Part shown: in pieces, positions 17,274 to 26,136 of the stretch
Layout of the letters: every line of letters starts with the position of its first letter
How positions within the stretch are numbered: the stretch's first letter is position 1
Origin: Pontibacter diazotrophicus
GTDB taxonomy: Bacteria; Bacteroidota; Bacteroidia; Cytophagales; Hymenobacteraceae
DNA: 64,000 nucleotides
Direction of reading: 5' to 3'
Assembly (NCBI RefSeq): GCF_003367245.1
Contig: NZ_QRGR01000003.1
Span: 62,001-126,000, forward strand
Notes under the pieces: model-generated
Told to the model about the DNA's origin: nothing
Database searches by the model: none
The model's input: the letters and a program-made list of their open reading frames with translations, nothing else
Program-made: the position numbers and the translations under genes

Positions 17274-18647
17274 ATGCCTTCCCCTCTCAACACATTGAAA
17301 ACAAAAATTTTCGTACTGGAAGATGATCTCTGGTACTCACAGTTTCTTTCCTACCACCTCTCCCTTGACACCACCCATGAAGTAAGAGCCTTCAGTAGCG
17401 CAAACGAGTTCCTGCATAGCCTGTCCGAAGCGCCTGATATTATTACACTTGATTATCATCTGCCGGGTTTTGACGGAGAGATGATATTAAGCAGAATTCT
17501 GGAAGCGAGTCCGAACACCTATATCATTGTTATATCGGGGCAAGAGGACATCAGCAAAGCAGTAAACACTATCAAGCAAGGGGCTTATGACTACATTGTA
17601 AAAAGTGAAGAAACAAAAGAGCGACTATGGAGCATCGTAGAGAAAATAAAACAGCATATCGCCCTTAAGAGAGAAATTGAAGCGCTACGGAAAGAGGTAA
17701 ATCAAAATCTCAGCATCGGGAATGAGATTGTTGGAAGTTCAGAACCGATTCAAAAAGTTTTAAAGCTGATACAAAAAGCGGCTTCCGACGACATTAACCT
17801 GATGATTACCGGAGAAACGGGTACTGGAAAAGAATTTACCGCTAGAGCCATACACCGGCGCTCAAGCCGGGCAAAAAAACCCTTTGTTGCCGTCAATATT
17901 TCAGCTATTCCAAGTGAGTTACTTGAAAGTGAGCTTTATGGCCACGAAAAAGGCGCCTTTACCGGCGCTACAAACCTGCACATTGGTAAATTTGAGGAGG
18001 CTCACGGCGGCACCTTGTTTTTAGATGAGATAGGCGAAATGGACATCCATTTACAATGTAAGCTACTTCGGATACTTCAGGAAAGGAAAGTAACCCGTAT
18101 AGGAGCAAACACTTCCTTTACCGTTGATGTGCGTGTGGTCGCCGCGACAAATCTCAACCTCTTGGATGAGGTGAGAAAGGGAAACTTCAGAGAAGATTTA
18201 TATTACCGCCTACTGGGTCTGCAGATTCACCTTCCTCCCTTACGCGAACGGGGGCATGACCTGCTCCTTATTGCTCAAAAGGTGCTGCAGACCTATTGCC
18301 AACAGCGCGATATACCAGCTAAAAGCTTAACAGCCAATGCCCAGAAAAAGCTACTCAAGCATAATTTTCCTGGCAACATACGAGAACTGAAGGCTGTAGT
18401 GGAACTTGCTGCCGTATTATCAGACACTGCATACATCACACCTGAAGACATACAATTAAATGAAAGTCAACCCGCACCGTTTTCAGAAGAAAAAACATTA
18501 GATGAATATATCGCTGATACCGTACAGAAATACCTAGACAAGTATAATTATAATGTACTGTGTGTGGCAGATAAATTAAAGATAGGGAAATCTACCATCT
18601 ACAGAATGATCAGGAAGAAAGAAGTCTATATGGCCAGCCGAAAATAG
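17274..18647 (+). CDS. Sigma-54-dependent response regulator
   Basis: A 457-residue enhancer-binding protein. The receiver has acidic residues (VLEDD), phospho-Asp in IITLDYHLPGFDG and Lys in DYIVKSEE. The AAA+ part has Walker A GETGTGKE, a canonical GAFTGA loop, Walker B GGTLFLDE and FPGNIREL. A short C-terminal helix-turn-helix (VADKLKIGKSTIYRMIRKK) follows. It lies 181 bases after the first hybrid kinase and before a second, so they are probably a phosphorelay set. Its targets are unknown: no good -24/-12 site was seen in front of the exopolysaccharide genes. Confidence 0.92.
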   Translation: MPSPLNTLKTKIFVLEDDLWYSQFLSYHLSLDTTHEVRAFSSANEFLHSLSEAPDIITLDYHLPGFDGEMILSRILEASPNTYIIVISGQEDISKAVNTIKQGAYDYIVKSEETKERLWSIVEKIKQHIALKREIEALRKEVNQNLSIGNEIVGSSEPIQKVLKLIQKAASDDINLMITGETGTGKEFTARAIHRRSSRAKKPFVAVNISAIPSELLESELYGHEKGAFTGATNLHIGKFEEAHGGTLFLDEIGEMDIHLQCKLLRILQERKVTRIGANTSFTVDVRVVAATNLNLLDEVRKGNFREDLYYRLLGLQIHLPPLRERGHDLLLIAQKVLQTYCQQRDIPAKSLTANAQKKLLKHNFPGNIRELKAVVELAAVLSDTAYITPEDIQLNESQPAPFSEEKTLDEYIADTVQKYLDKYNYNVLCVADKLKIGKSTIYRMIRKKEVYMASRK

Positions 18648-19115
18648 TACAGGCTGGCTTCAAAAGCATACCATGCAGGCAGCTATTTGTAAATTCAATA
18701 TGAAGTAGCTTTGTTTAACACATAAGCAATTTATTATATTATATTTTTTAATTTTATTACTATTTATTTAAAATAAATAGTAATTTTGTATTGCCTTTCA
18801 CTGTAACAAGAGGATAGAAAAGCTATCGTCTATTGCTGTAGCTGATTTGTTCAGGCACCGATTTGCAATAAGAACAGCTGCCTGTCGGAAAATTTCCTTC
18901 ATACTGCTTCATAAAAATTATTACTGAAGCCCAGTCTCTTACACTAGGTGTCTGAGAGCAACTTACTCCTGCTGTGCTTACCTGGAAAACTTTGTTGAAG
19001 AGCGATACGTAGCAGCACAGATTTACCTTTTATCATTCTCTGTCATCCAAGTGGAATACCAGTGGCAGCTAATGCCTGCTTTATATTTCAGTCATCAGAG
19101 TTATTTCAGATTGAT
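18648..19115. other. Long AT-rich leader region with a perfect palindrome
   Basis: This 468-base gap contains no gene I can support. Its first half is very AT-rich and carries the palindrome at 18756-18784 with an adjacent promoter-like element. The second half (18800-19115) would be a long leader for the next kinase gene if that element is used. Confidence 0.5.
18756..18784. repeat. Perfect 29-base palindrome overlapping a TAnnTTTG element
   Basis: The arms ATTACTATTTATTT (18756-18769) and AAATAAATAGTAAT (18771-18784) are exact reverse complements around one central A. TAATTTTG (18781-18788), a Bacteroidota -7-type element, overlaps the right arm. A dimeric regulator site is the simplest reading; an RNA hairpin is possible but would be weak because it is almost all A-U. 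Confidence 0.6.
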
Positions 19116-21074
19116 ATGTTGGTAGATACACGGCCAAAGGATGAACTACATATACGCTCTGAAAATGTCAAAAGAAACTTCTACTACAAAAGATCAGCAA
19201 AAAATCAGGAAATGGAGTTCACGCGGCAGATAATACAAACCAACCCCAACCCTACCTATGTAAAAAATGAACATGGCATGTTTATACTTGCTAATGATGC
19301 CTATGCAGATTTACATGGCCTGACTGTAGACGAACTATTGACAGAAGGTACAGGTGTTTTTGACTATTCTTATGAAAGAGATCTTGAACTGCTCAGGAAA
19401 AATGAGGCATCAAGTATAGAAGAGTTTTATAAACTGAAAGACGGGGGGAAAAAATGGTTTAAAACCGTAAAGAAACCTTTCACACAGCCTGACGGCACAC
19501 GCTACTTATTGTCAGTTTCATCGGATATCACCTTATTGAAAAATGCAGTGCAGACGGCGGAAGAGTCAGCCAGGGCCAAGGAGAACTTTATTGCCAATTT
19601 AAGTAATGAAATCCGAACACCAGTGAGCGCTATTTCTGGCATTGTAAGGCTCATGAAAAAGAGCTTACTAAATAAGGATCAGGAAGGATATCTGGATACT
19701 ATCGCATCCATTGCAGACAATCTGTTAGTGATACCCAATGACCTGCTGGATATCGCTAAGCTGGAGTCAGGTGAAGTAAAGCTTGTAACGGTGTCTTTTG
19801 AGATGTCAACTGTTATCAGTGATACGGTGCAGGCAATGGCCTGCAAAACTCGGGAGCATGGTATTAAAATACATTATAGGGAACCACCGGAAAAGTTACC
19901 AGTGGTGGAAGGCGATCCTTTTCGCTTAAGCCAGGTCCTGATTAACCTGATAAACAATGCCATCAAATATATGAGGCAGGGCGAAATAACTGTCTCGGTA
20001 GAGCATGTTGACATTTCGGGAGACATGCTTAACATAGCCTGCTGTTTGAGGGATACGGGCGCTGGCTTTAGTGCTGACAAACTAAAAAAAGTATATGATA
20101 TACTGAATAAAGAGCAAAATAGCCTAACCCGCCTTTACAGTGGTACTGGATTGGGATTAACTATCTCTAAGAAACTGCTTGAACTGCAGGGTGGGAAGTT
20201 ATGGCTGGAAAACAGGCCTGAGCAAGGGAATTGCTTTTACTTTAGCATCCCTTATGTCCTTTCTACAAAAGGCAACTCTTTAAATGAAGTAGCTTCTCAT
20301 ACAAAACCCGACCAGCTAAAAGGCCTAAACATCTTAATAGCAGAAGACAATCAGTTGAACGAGCTACTCTTAGTATCACAACTACAGCCTCTGGATATAG
20401 ACATTGATACAGCACATGATGGCGAGCAGGCCCTTTTAAAGGCAAACGAAAAGAAGTATGACCTTATTCTGATGGACATACAGATGCCAAGGCTCGACGG
20501 CATAGAAGCCACTTACAGGATACGTAATAAACAAAGCCTGAACAAACACACTCCTATCATAGCATTCACAGCAAACTTTCAGGAGATTGAGGAGGACCGC
20601 TACAAATACTATGGTTTTACAGATTGCCTGCTTAAACCCTATCATGTGTCAAAGCTGTTGCAACTTATTTCACGTTACAATGGCCGCAGCACCGCACCCC
20701 AAACTCCGGCGCCGCAGCAAACGCCAAATAAAGAACCAACCTTATATGATTTCTCTGGTCTGGGCAATCTTAAGGATGATGCCCTGTTTATCCGGAAGAT
20801 GCAGCAAATGTTTGTTGAAACCGTTCCACTACAGTTGGATGAGTTAGAAGAAGCCATTAAAAGAGAGGAATTAGAAACAGCCGCCCATATTGCGCATAAG
20901 CTGAAATCTACCTTTGGCAATATCAGAATTAAGGCAGCTACAGAAGCTGTAAAAAAAATAGAAGGCCACGCTAATAGTAAGACAAAGACAGATGAAATAG
21001 TGCGCCTAATGCAGATAGTGCGTGAGGAAGTAAAAAAAGTGATTAGCGCATTCTCAGAACAGCTACACATTTAG
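19116..21074 (+). CDS. Hybrid histidine-kinase-like protein with Asn in place of the phospho-acceptor His, receiver and HPt
   Basis: The ATG at 19116 (MLVDTRPKDEL) is preferred to a GTG 18 codons upstream. The 652-residue product has a PAS domain (about 35-140), a DHp helix, an ATPase with N, G1 (DTGAGF) and G2 (GTGLGLTIS) boxes, a receiver with phospho-Asp (LILMDIQMPRLDG) and LKP, and a C-terminal HPt domain with its His in AAHIAHKLKSTFG (about residue 594). The H-box reads FIANLSNEIRTPVSAI: the His normally before EIRTP is Asn164 (AAT at 19605-19607). Autophosphorylation in cis is therefore not expected, although the receiver and HPt could still relay phosphate. Confidence 0.87.
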   Translation: MLVDTRPKDELHIRSENVKRNFYYKRSAKNQEMEFTRQIIQTNPNPTYVKNEHGMFILANDAYADLHGLTVDELLTEGTGVFDYSYERDLELLRKNEASSIEEFYKLKDGGKKWFKTVKKPFTQPDGTRYLLSVSSDITLLKNAVQTAEESARAKENFIANLSNEIRTPVSAISGIVRLMKKSLLNKDQEGYLDTIASIADNLLVIPNDLLDIAKLESGEVKLVTVSFEMSTVISDTVQAMACKTREHGIKIHYREPPEKLPVVEGDPFRLSQVLINLINNAIKYMRQGEITVSVEHVDISGDMLNIACCLRDTGAGFSADKLKKVYDILNKEQNSLTRLYSGTGLGLTISKKLLELQGGKLWLENRPEQGNCFYFSIPYVLSTKGNSLNEVASHTKPDQLKGLNILIAEDNQLNELLLVSQLQPLDIDIDTAHDGEQALLKANEKKYDLILMDIQMPRLDGIEATYRIRNKQSLNKHTPIIAFTANFQEIEEDRYKYYGFTDCLLKPYHVSKLLQLISRYNGRSTAPQTPAPQQTPNKEPTLYDFSGLGNLKDDALFIRKMQQMFVETVPLQLDELEEAIKREELETAAHIAHKLKSTFGNIRIKAATEAVKKIEGHANSKTKTDEIVRLMQIVREEVKKVISAFSEQLHI

Positions 21075-21527
21075 TAGCGATTCATCTAAAATGTTCTGAC
21101 ACACCTTACGACAGCACTTTTACAATTTGCACAAAAATAACAATATTTTTTGGCCTTTAAATACACAGAAAGTACTTAATCACTAACATTCCTGAATCTT
21201 AGGTTTAGAAGTTGCAGAGGCTGTTTTCAGCTAAAATTACTTTACACATCCAACTACTTAATACTTGCCCAACTTATACGGATCTGCGACAGGGTACATT
21301 TTTTTAGAAACCTTTTCCAAAGTCAATAAGTACGTATAGCATCAATTAAAAAAACAATCCCAGAACCGAAAAAATATAATCCCAAAATGGGAAAAATTAA
21401 TTTCATTTTGGGAAACCTTAATTATATGAAGAACGAATAAGGATTAACTAATAGTATTTACAAATTTATATATAGCCTTATTGGCACCCTTACATACATC
21501 ACCCTTTTGCACCTATTCGGTTTTATT
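21075..21527. other. Regulatory gap upstream of the exopolysaccharide operon
   Basis: This 453-base AT-rich region precedes the receiver-phosphoglycosyltransferase operon. Besides the inverted repeats at 21380-21413 I see no gene, no clear sigma-54 site and no full TTTG/TAnnTTTG pair. Confidence 0.5.
21380..21413. promoter_or_regulatory. Operator-like inverted repeats upstream of the exopolysaccharide operon
   Basis: TCCCA-AAA-TGGGA (21380-21392) is a perfect five-base inverted repeat with a three-base spacer. Its left half, extended to TCCCAAAATG, recurs as the complement CATTTTGGGA at 21404-21413. The result is three related half-sites within 34 bases, about 120-150 bases before the first gene of the operon. 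This looks like a cooperative binding site; the protein is unknown. Confidence 0.5.
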
Positions 21528-21905
21528 ATGAAAAAAAGATTATTGATAGTTGACGATGAACCATCTATAGGTTTAATTCTGGAACACTTCTTCTCGAAAG
21601 AATATGAAGTTGTAGTAAAAGAAAATGGTCATGCGGCCATGATGTGGCTCCAGGACGGCCATTTTACGGATGGTATAGTAGCAGATTTCGATATGCCCTA
21701 TATGAATGGGCTTGAGTTTATAAAGCAACTCCGTGCCAGCACCTTATATAAAGACATTCCCCTGGTTATGCTATCGGGAAAAGATGAAACCAATAATAAG
21801 ATTCTTTGTCTGAAAAGTGGAGCCGACGATTATATGGTGAAGCCTTTTAACCCGGAAGAACTTGATATCAGACTAAAGAATATGCTTAAAAGAATTAAGA
21901 TATAG
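21528..21905 (+). CDS. Single-domain response regulator
   Basis: The ATG at 21528 gives MKKRLLIVDDEPS, a clean receiver N-terminus; an upstream TTG is unlikely. The 125-residue protein is a lone receiver with the acidic pair DDE, phospho-Asp in GIVADFDMPYMNG, the Ser/Thr switch in VMLSGKDE and Lys in DYMVKPFNPEE. It has no output domain. It is the first gene of the exopolysaccharide operon and lies 11 bases before the phosphoglycosyltransferase, so it may act by protein contact, possibly with that enzyme's receiver-like domain, or pass phosphate to an HPt. Confidence 0.92.
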   Translation: MKKRLLIVDDEPSIGLILEHFFSKEYEVVVKENGHAAMMWLQDGHFTDGIVADFDMPYMNGLEFIKQLRASTLYKDIPLVMLSGKDETNNKILCLKSGADDYMVKPFNPEELDIRLKNMLKRIKI

Positions 21906-21916
21906 TGATATTAACC

Positions 21917-23086
21917 ATGACCAGAAAAATTCTATATCTGACAACTGACATTGATGAAGTTAACAGCTTTAGTAGGGAATTTGAGAACGATTTAGAAGTA
22001 CTGGGCTTCGACAATCCATCTCAGTTCCTGACGTGGCTGTCGAAAGGAGAAGCCTTTGACGCTATTATCTTTAGCTTGGTCAACCCGGCTTCACAGTTGG
22101 GCCTAAACTTAATAAAAGCGGTTAAAAAGGATTTGGGTGTGCAAAGCCCGGTTTTCTGGATAACAGACGCCCCTGTGAGCCCCTCGCTGCAGACTATGTT
22201 ACTAGCGGCTGGTGTTTCCGATATTTTCGAGCAAGCAACAGTTAAAGAGAAACTGCTCACCAGATTGCATTACTTCTCAATACAAGTAGAAGAACCTGGT
22301 TCGGAAATACAGAAGAATGTAGGTTCTTACAGAACCCGCACCGGCAAACGGCTCTTTGATATTGTATTTTCTTTGATAGCCCTTATCTGCCTGTCACCGC
22401 TGTTTCTGATAGTGGCGCTCCTCATCAAAATGGAGTCTAAGGGACCTGTGTTTTACTACTCATATCGGGTTGGCACAGGCTATCGCATCTTCAAGTTCTG
22501 GAAATTCCGTTCGATGCGGCAGGATGCTGACCAGTTACTGGATTCAATCAAAGAGCTTAACCAGTACCAGTCTTCTTCGGGCCAGACGTACACCCTGCAA
22601 AAAAGCATATGCGACACCTGCGCTGCCGCTGGAAAAGGATGTCAGAATGAGCTTGTTGACATGAAGGGGCAGATGATATGCGAAAAACAATTTCAGCAGG
22701 CGCGGAAATTACAGGGTGGCTCTGCCTTCATTAAAATCGCCAACGACCCTCGGGTAACGCGTATCGGTTTGTTCCTCAGAAACACAAGCATAGACGAGTT
22801 ACCGCAACTCTTCAACGTTCTCCGGGGTGATATGTCCATTGTTGGTAACAGACCTCTCCCTCTCTATGAGGCTGAAAAAATAACGACAGACCGGTTTGCT
22901 GCCAGATTTATAGCACCGGCTGGTATCACGGGTCTTTGGCAGGTAAGCAAACGCGGTAAAAAAGACATGTCTGAGGATGAACGCAAAGCCCTGGACATAG
23001 AATATGCGCAAACTTGTTCGCTTTCCAAAGACTTACAAATAATCTTAAAAACAGTTCCAGCTTTATTTCAAAAAGAAAACGTTTAA
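21917..23086 (+). CDS. Initiating sugar transferase (polyprenyl-phosphate glycosyl-1-phosphate transferase) with pseudo-receiver domain
   Basis: The ATG at 21917 follows the receiver gene by 11 bases. Residues 1-120 fold-match a receiver (alternating strands, LLAAGVSDIFEQATVKEKLL near its end) but lack the phospho-Asp and the KP Lys. From residue 143 the bacterial sugar-transferase domain starts: membrane hairpin KRLFDIVFSLIALICLSP, FYYSYRVG, KFWKFRSMRQDAD, NDPRVTRIGLFLR, SIDELPQLFNVLRGDMSIVG and RPLPLYE. It should load the first sugar phosphate onto undecaprenyl phosphate at the inner membrane. Residues 232-255 hold an insertion with four Cys (CDTC, GC and IC) not usual in WcaJ or PglC. Confidence 0.88.
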   Translation: MTRKILYLTTDIDEVNSFSREFENDLEVLGFDNPSQFLTWLSKGEAFDAIIFSLVNPASQLGLNLIKAVKKDLGVQSPVFWITDAPVSPSLQTMLLAAGVSDIFEQATVKEKLLTRLHYFSIQVEEPGSEIQKNVGSYRTRTGKRLFDIVFSLIALICLSPLFLIVALLIKMESKGPVFYYSYRVGTGYRIFKFWKFRSMRQDADQLLDSIKELNQYQSSSGQTYTLQKSICDTCAAAGKGCQNELVDMKGQMICEKQFQQARKLQGGSAFIKIANDPRVTRIGLFLRNTSIDELPQLFNVLRGDMSIVGNRPLPLYEAEKITTDRFAARFIAPAGITGLWQVSKRGKKDMSEDERKALDIEYAQTCSLSKDLQIILKTVPALFQKENV

Positions 23087-23844
23087 TGAAAAAAACAATC
23101 ACCACCCTCCTGTTTACCATGCATGTGCTTATGGTAATAGCACAGGTAAAGCCGGCACAAACGGAGCAGCAGTTAACTCCGCAGGAAAAGTTTTTCTCTT
23201 CCTCCGATTATGCGCTTCCACTCTTATATGATGCGGCCATTCAACACTCGGCAGAAATTGAAAATACGGAAGCTGCAAAGCGAATTGCCAGAGAAGAAAT
23301 ACAGATTGGCAAAAGGCTCATCCTGAGCGGAATCAACTTAAACTCTGGCTATAGTTATGGAACCTGGTTCCAGTTTGCCGGTGCTGCAGAATCGACTCCA
23401 AATCAATGGAATGCTTTTAGCCAGCCAGTCCGTTCAAACTGGAACGTAGGCCTGGGCATGAGCTTTTCTTTGGTCAATATCCTGAACCGCCGAAATGAAA
23501 TAGCTGTTCGCCAAATGGGGCTTAAACAAGCAGAATCAAACCGTAAGCTTGCTGAAACTGAAATCCGTAAGGAAGTTATCGCTCTGTACCAACAACTCAC
23601 CCTTTCCAGAACGGTTCTTCAGAATTACCAGGATGCGTACCAGTCTGCAAGCATCAACAAAGAAATTTCTGATAAAAGATTCAGGGAAGGAGAGATTCAG
23701 GTAGCGGAGCAAATTGAAGCAATGGAGTATTATAACGCATCAAGCTTAGCACTACAGGAAGCAAAAAACACATACTCAACAAACTTACTTCTATTGGAAG
23801 AGAGAATAGGAATGACCATCAACACTTTAATATCTGGTAAATGA
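23086..23844 (+). CDS. Short TolC-family outer membrane channel protein
   Basis: The ATG at 23086 overlaps the stop of the sugar transferase (TAATG), implying coupled translation. The 252-residue product has a Sec-type signal (MKKTITTLLFTMHVLMVIAQ) and the helical pattern of an outer-membrane efflux protein, for example EIQIGKRLILSGINLNSGYSYG and AETEIRKEVIALYQQLTLS. It is about half the usual 430-490 residues and seems to contain one OEP repeat rather than two. In this position it is a candidate outer-membrane partner for polysaccharide export. Confidence 0.75.
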   Translation: MKKTITTLLFTMHVLMVIAQVKPAQTEQQLTPQEKFFSSSDYALPLLYDAAIQHSAEIENTEAAKRIAREEIQIGKRLILSGINLNSGYSYGTWFQFAGAAESTPNQWNAFSQPVRSNWNVGLGMSFSLVNILNRRNEIAVRQMGLKQAESNRKLAETEIRKEVIALYQQLTLSRTVLQNYQDAYQSASINKEISDKRFREGEIQVAEQIEAMEYYNASSLALQEAKNTYSTNLLLLEERIGMTINTLISGK

Positions 23845-26030
23845 CACTTAGAGAATTTAAAAAACTAATTCGCCGTAACTGGCTTTTGTTACTGGCAATC
23901 CCTTTGTTAACAGCAGTTTCTATTTTCGTCTTTAGCCTGGGGCAGGATGAGGAATATACTTCCACAACTATCATTTATACCGGCATTGCATCCGGCTATA
24001 AAGTTACAGGGGAAGAAACGAACAACAGGGGAACTGAAGGCGCATATGAAAACCTGGTCGCACTCATCAAATCAAGAGACACAAAAGAAGAGGTGATCAT
24101 GCGTTTGCTGGCTTCTCATTTAACGATGAAGGAATATGACGCGGCCCTGATGAGTGAAGACACCTATGAGCGGCTGAACGAGCTGTTCTCTGATTCGCTT
24201 AAAGCAACGCTAAGAGGTGCCACAGTAGAAGAGACCACTGCAAATCTTGTGGATCTATACAGATCCGGCAATGACAACATCATCTACGAAACGCTCAACT
24301 CTGCTGACCCTGCTTACTCGTTGGAGGCTCTTTCTAATATTCAGCCTTTTCGCATTGGCACCAGCGACCTTGTTCAGGTGGATTATGCAACGAACGACCC
24401 TGGCGTTTGTTATCAAACGCTTCAGATAATGACGGAAGTCTTTACACGCAAAAACAAAGAGCTGTTCTCCGGTCAGAACGAGGATGTGATGGTGTATTTT
24501 GACGAGGCAACTCAAAGCGCTTATGACAGGCTGCAGGAAGCAGAGCAAAAGCTATATGAGTTCAACAAATCGAACAACATCATTGACTATGATCAGCAGA
24601 TATCATCTACATCTACAGATAAATCTCAGGTTTTAGATAAGCTGAGCACATTGGAGATGCAGTATGCCGGCGCATTCTCCGCATTGAAGTCAGTGGAAGA
24701 ATCAATGAAAAAGCGTGGAGCTGCCAACCTGAAAAGCCAGGAAATCATGACCCTTCGTGCGAGGCTGTCTAATTTAAATAATCAGGCACTGGAGCTTGAG
24801 ATGGCAGACCAGAGCGGCAATGCTGAAAAAATAGCGCGTTTAAAAAGAGAGTCTGCTGAAGTGTCTGACAAAATAAAAGCGTCGGTAGATAACTACTATG
24901 CTAACACACACTCTATTCAGGGCGCACCTATTGCCTCGTTGCTGGATGATTATGTAAGAAACACTGTGCTGGTAGAAGAACTAAAAAGCCAGCTTGATTT
25001 ACTGCGCCAGCAAAAAGAAAGCTTAGGTGGGGAATATGAAAAGCTGGTGCCTTTAGGTGCTGAAATCAGAAAAATACGACGAGAAGTGCAGGTGGCTGAA
25101 CAAGAGTACATGGCACAACTGGATGGCTTGAAAAAAAGCAAGCTGAGCCAGCAGAATATCGAGTTATCGTCTCAGCTCAGGGTAATTGACCCGCCTTACT
25201 ACCCTATCAGCTCTTCCAGCACCAGCCTTGTGCTTCTAGTGTTGTTTGGCTTCTTTGGTTCTTTACTGCTTACAGGAGCAGGCGTATTTACAGCAGATAT
25301 GGTAGATGGTACCCTGAGAAAGCCTGAACAAGCAGCCAAAGAAACGAACTTCCCGGTAATGGGCGTACTTCCTAACATGGCAGCAGTAAAAGCCAAAGAC
25401 AGGTATAAAGCAGACCAGGCGGAAGAACAGCTTGTAAGACAGCTACTTTTAAAGATACAACAGAAAAGAGACTCGCAGGGACCTTTCGTGGTAGGTGTGC
25501 TAAGCAGCCACAATGGCGAAGGAAAGAGCACCTTGAGTAGCTCCCTGACACACAGATTGGGCAGTATGGGTATAAAAACCCTAAGCTTGCTTCCTGACAA
25601 CTCAGAGCACGTGGCAGAGTACACCGGTACTACAACCTCCTTCTACTCTCCTATGCAGGGTGTCAGCTCAAGCGTTACCGTGGCTGACCTTGCCGGCAAC
25701 CGAGTGTTCAACTATGCAGTTGTCATCGTGGAGTTCCCTGCTTTACTCGAAGAGACTTACCCGGTGTCGCTGCTGCAATACCTCGATATGATACTGGTGG
25801 CTGTAAAAGCTGACAGAACGTGGGAGCATGCAGACAGGGTTATGTTCAACAACATACAGAAGGTAACCAAAGCACCGATAGAACTCGTGTTGAATGGTGT
25901 ATACCCTGATTATGTAGAAGACTATGTAGGTGGGCGGGTTAAGCCTGTCAGATCAATAGATTCTAACGAGGTGGGCGCACCGAAGCAGGTGGGTAAGTGG
26001 GAAAACGAGCCGGCTGTTTTTAATACATAA
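23841..26030 (+). CDS. Wzc/GumC-like polysaccharide chain-length protein with degenerate BY-kinase domain
   Basis: It overlaps the channel gene by four bases (ATGA). The 729-residue protein has a Wzz domain: TM1 at about 15-33, a long periplasmic coiled coil, and TM2 near 460-480 preceded by the Pro-rich IDPPYYPISSSS. A C-terminal P-loop domain follows. Walker A is kept (SSHNGEGKSTL), but Walker A' reads LSLLPDNSE and Walker B reads VVIVEFPAL with Glu for Asp. A short Tyr-rich stretch (YPDYVEDYVGG) near the end recalls the BY-kinase tyrosine cluster. It probably sets chain length and export; whether it is an active kinase is doubtful. Confidence 0.85.
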   Translation: MTLREFKKLIRRNWLLLLAIPLLTAVSIFVFSLGQDEEYTSTTIIYTGIASGYKVTGEETNNRGTEGAYENLVALIKSRDTKEEVIMRLLASHLTMKEYDAALMSEDTYERLNELFSDSLKATLRGATVEETTANLVDLYRSGNDNIIYETLNSADPAYSLEALSNIQPFRIGTSDLVQVDYATNDPGVCYQTLQIMTEVFTRKNKELFSGQNEDVMVYFDEATQSAYDRLQEAEQKLYEFNKSNNIIDYDQQISSTSTDKSQVLDKLSTLEMQYAGAFSALKSVEESMKKRGAANLKSQEIMTLRARLSNLNNQALELEMADQSGNAEKIARLKRESAEVSDKIKASVDNYYANTHSIQGAPIASLLDDYVRNTVLVEELKSQLDLLRQQKESLGGEYEKLVPLGAEIRKIRREVQVAEQEYMAQLDGLKKSKLSQQNIELSSQLRVIDPPYYPISSSSTSLVLLVLFGFFGSLLLTGAGVFTADMVDGTLRKPEQAAKETNFPVMGVLPNMAAVKAKDRYKADQAEEQLVRQLLLKIQQKRDSQGPFVVGVLSSHNGEGKSTLSSSLTHRLGSMGIKTLSLLPDNSEHVAEYTGTTTSFYSPMQGVSSSVTVADLAGNRVFNYAVVIVEFPALLEETYPVSLLQYLDMILVAVKADRTWEHADRVMFNNIQKVTKAPIELVLNGVYPDYVEDYVGGRVKPVRSIDSNEVGAPKQVGKWENEPAVFNT

Positions 26031-26136
26031 CAGGTTATCTTAAAGCTCATTTTAGCAGAAGCAAAGGATGTGAGTTAACACAACCCAATCTTTACTGTCT
26101 GCTTAGTGCCAGGCGCAAGAGCACTCTCTAAAGTTT

